From Bacillota bacterium (GTDB lineage Bacteria > Bacillota > Clostridia > Clostridiales > Clostridiaceae), in contig JAUZPI010000095.1 in NCBI GenBank assembly GCA_030706015.1, positions 1-14,670 of the forward strand: a DNA stretch of 14,670 nt, in the 5' to 3' direction. The notes under the pieces were generated by a model that saw only the letters and a program-made list of their open reading frames with translations, had not been told where the DNA came from and did no database searches. Shown here piece by piece: positions 13,019 through 14,670 of the stretch. Position numbers and translations under genes: made by a program. The number at the start of each line of letters is the position of its first letter. The first letter of the stretch is position 1.

Positions 13019-14077
13019 TTACACTATTTTATAGATTTTGCTTTCTACATTATAATAGAGTTTTTCTGCCATTTCCTTTATTAAATCAGATAATTCCAAT
13101 TTATCAATCCACTGTTTGGGAATTGCTTCTAAGCCTAATTTTGCTCCCATTATACTTCCACAAATAGAGCCAGTACTGTCACTATCTCCACTATGGTTTA
13201 CTGAAAGCCTCAATGCTTTTTCAAAATCCTCTGGATAAGATAGAGCACAGTATATAGCTATTGACAGCGCTTCTTCACCGATCCATCCCTCTCCCAGCTG
13301 CGAAAGCTTTTCTGGACTTGGATTACCCTCTTTAGCTAATAAAACTGCTTTTTTTAATGCATTTATTGTTTCTTCGCTGCCTTCCATATCCTCCAATACT
13401 TTTATGGTGTTTTTTATTGCATCCTCAATTGGTAAGAGAGCACACAAATCTGAAATTATACTTGCAAAGGCACCTGCAGATAAATATCCTGTAGGGTGGC
13501 CATGAGTAATTGCAGCCAATTTGCATCCCAGTTTGAAAGCATCCTTATTGCTAGTAATAAAATACATGCCTGCCGGGGCAGCTCTCATCACTCCGCCGCA
13601 GCCTTTACTTTTATTGATATGTTTTTTAACTGTACCATACTTATTGTTTTTTGCACGTATTAAAGCATTGATGCAGCTATCACCAGGAGCTTTTTGTGAA
13701 AATAATTCTTTATGCTCTAAAAGTGGAGACTTCACATCTTGAAGAAGATACTCATATTCTTCTGATATAGGATATCCTTGAGTATGCAGCCATCTTTCAT
13801 AAGAATAAAATATACATTCGGTAATGCTTATGTCTTCTCCATTTTTTCTTTTATTTTCATAGTACAGTATGCCTTCAACAGTAAATAGTGTCATTTGCGT
13901 ATCGTCAGAAAAATGTGCATTTCCAGAAAACATATTTACTTTTAAATCTTCTATGCCGTTTTCACCAAACTTATCATATATTTCGTAAATCTTTAAAAAT
14001 TCTATTGGATATCCAAGAGCATCTCCAATAGATCCGCCTAGTAAGCAACCAATAAATTTTTCCCTTGTTTTCTTCAT
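13019..14077 (-). CDS. ADP-ribosylglycohydrolase family protein (DraG/ARH-like)
   Basis: The 352-residue protein has the complete family layout. The N-terminal GCLLGGSIGDALG (10-22) is followed by the Mg-binding SDDTQMT (57-63; D58, D59, T60). The middle part holds GCGGVMRAAPAG (159-170) and THGHPTGY (191-198). The second metal motif is NHSGDSDSTGSICGSIMGA (294-312; D298, D300, T302). Such enzymes remove ADP-ribose from proteins or small molecules using two Mg ions. All key residues are present and the length is usual, so activity is likely. The ATG follows GGGGA. It is transcribed alone, divergent from a gene that looks like an ADP-ribosyltransferase, and so may reverse that enzyme's work. 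A housekeeping ADP-ribose role is the alternative. Confidence 0.93.
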   Translation of the reverse strand: MKKTREKFIGCLLGGSIGDALGYPIEFLKIYEIYDKFGENGIEDLKVNMFSGNAHFSDDTQMTLFTVEGILYYENKRKNGEDISITECIFYSYERWLHTQGYPISEEYEYLLQDVKSPLLEHKELFSQKAPGDSCINALIRAKNNKYGTVKKHINKSKGCGGVMRAAPAGMYFITSNKDAFKLGCKLAAITHGHPTGYLSAGAFASIISDLCALLPIEDAIKNTIKVLEDMEGSEETINALKKAVLLAKEGNPSPEKLSQLGEGWIGEEALSIAIYCALSYPEDFEKALRLSVNHSGDSDSTGSICGSIMGAKLGLEAIPKQWIDKLELSDLIKEMAEKLYYNVESKIYKIV

Positions 14078-14098
14078 AAAAATCCCCTTTTTAAATAT

Positions 14099-14104
14099 AT
14101 TATA
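14099..14104 (-). promoter_or_regulatory. Likely -10 box of the ADP-ribosylglycohydrolase gene
   Basis: The minus strand reads TATAAT 22 bases before the start codon. The -35 region (ATTACT or TTACTA at spacing 16-17) is poor, so the promoter may be weak or need an activator. Confidence 0.4.
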
Positions 14105-14229
14105 CCACTCTTTATGAAATTAGTAATATTAAAGCATAAATTAAGTGGAAGTATTTTTATAGAATAAACTAAATTAATAAATTGCAAGTTATAACTATAT
14201 TTATTTGATATTTTTAGAAATTTGTGAGT

Positions 14230-14259
14230 TTGACATCTAAAAAGGACATGTTATACAAT
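14230..14259 (+). promoter_or_regulatory. Promoter of the right-edge gene
   Basis: TTGACA (14230-14235) and TACAAT (14254-14259) are 18 bases apart. The -10 box is inside a near-palindrome, TTATACAATTGTGTAA (14251-14266). This would give a leader of about 140 bases before the ATG at 14404. The 326-base gap 14078-14403 holds this, the leftward -10 box and the ATACAAT repeats, but no gene. Confidence 0.6.
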
Positions 14260-14304
14260 TGTGTAAACGAATACAATACATATATTCATAATATAATATT
14301 GTAT
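14253..14304 (+). repeat. Three ATACAAT repeats in the divergent regulatory region
   Basis: ATACAAT occurs at 14253-14259 and 14271-14277, and in inverted form at 14298-14304. The outer two of the last pair extend to an 8-bp inverted repeat (14271-14278 with 14297-14304). They lie over and just after the predicted promoter, as operator sites often do. In DNA this AT-rich, some repetition is expected by chance. Confidence 0.4.
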
Positions 14305-14403
14305 ACAAAGATTGGAAAAGGATACTGTCATTCAAATTATATAAAACCATTTAATTTTAATAATTTGATTGCAAGGCATGGTTTCAAAAGGAGTGGATTA
14401 TCT

Positions 14404-14670
14404 ATGTGTACCTCTAAGGAAAAATTAATATATGATACTTATGTAGAAGGTGATTTGATAACTAAGGACTTAGTTGAATTAGTTGAAAAACAATCAAAGA
14501 AATTGGATTGTGAAATATACAGAGGTATTTTTGCTCCTAATATTGTATTAAAAGTAGGACAAAACATTAATAGATACTTCCATAATAAAATTATGTCTTT
14601 TTCAAAGAATTTAAATATTGCAAAGGAATTTTCAAACAAATTGTTTATAGATGAGGATGTTTTAAGATCT
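14404..14670 (+). CDS. Probable ADP-ribosyltransferase, N-terminal part (cut by window end)
   Basis: An open frame starts at ATG 14404, ten bases after AAAAGGAG, and runs 89 codons off the window end with no stop. It has no signal peptide. After a helical start (about 5-33) it reads LDCEIYRGIFAPN (34-46), then KVGQ, then IMSFSKNLNIAKEFS (63-77). This is the order seen in R-S-E type mono-ADP-ribosyltransferases: an Arg on the first strand in a YRG context (R40), then an S-x-S strand (S65-F66-S67) followed by a helix with A-x-x-F. The catalytic ExE loop would lie beyond the window. Divergent position beside an ADP-ribosylglycohydrolase supports the call. The fragment is short, so this is a reasoned inference and not an identification. 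Confidence 0.55.
   Translation, partial: MCTSKEKLIYDTYVEGDLITKDLVELVEKQSKKLDCEIYRGIFAPNIVLKVGQNINRYFHNKIMSFSKNLNIAKEFSNKLFIDEDVLRS

Noticed and set aside
14439..14639. Minus-strand 66-codon frame at the right edge
   Set aside because: The plus-strand frame from 14404 has a good ribosome site, a promoter and recognisable motifs; the minus frame is its shadow.
1..14670. CRISPR array, tRNA or insertion sequence
   Set aside because: No regularly spaced long repeats, cloverleaf with anticodon loop, transposase or terminal inverted repeat pair was found on either strand.

Overview
The base composition is AT-rich. Together with strong AGGAGG-type ribosome binding sites, a tyrosine T-box leader and TTGACA/TATAAT promoters, it points to a low-GC Gram-positive bacterium, most likely of the class Clostridia. 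The window looks chromosomal: mostly complete housekeeping or accessory genes in short operons, with two decayed gene fragments. I see no tRNA, rRNA, CRISPR array, insertion sequence or phage structural gene.

Layout, left to right. At 1-1770 are the last codons of one ABC exporter half and a complete second half that overlaps it. A strong hairpin terminator follows, then a leftward Uma2-family nuclease-fold gene (1850-2425). A structured leader precedes a rightward GNAT acetyltransferase and HAD phosphatase pair (2750-3858). Next is a TetR-type regulator with a consensus promoter and a perfect palindromic operator (3855-4503), then acetolactate synthase large and small subunits (4628-6854). 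A second, imperfect copy of the TetR operator lies before the synthase genes. A leftward RimJ/RimL-like acetyltransferase follows (6951-7538). The gap after it holds a broken Phd/YefM-type antitoxin remnant, then a promoter, T-box and tyrS (7766-9347). A MerR-type regulator (9458-9853) is followed by a 20-bp-spacer MerR-style promoter driving a flavodoxin/ferredoxin fusion protein (9936-10736). Directly behind that sits a DNA-alkylation-repair (AlkD-like) pseudogene remnant. A leftward XRE-cupin regulator is divergent from azlC-azlD, a branched-chain amino acid exporter (11042-12848). The right end has a leftward ADP-ribosylglycohydrolase (13019-14077). Divergent from it is the start of a gene cut by the window edge (14404 onward) that reads like an ADP-ribosyltransferase.

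How the genes fit together. Branched-chain amino acids recur: acetolactate synthase makes their precursor and AzlCD exports them, each beside its own regulator. Three local regulatory circuits can be read from the DNA: TetR with twin operators, MerR with a distorted-spacer promoter, and a tyrosine T-box whose specifier and acceptor-pairing bases both match tyrosine tRNA. The most interesting locus is the divergent pair at the right edge, a predicted ADP-ribosyl writer facing a predicted eraser. The writer gene was called here by reading the edge of the window and is incomplete.
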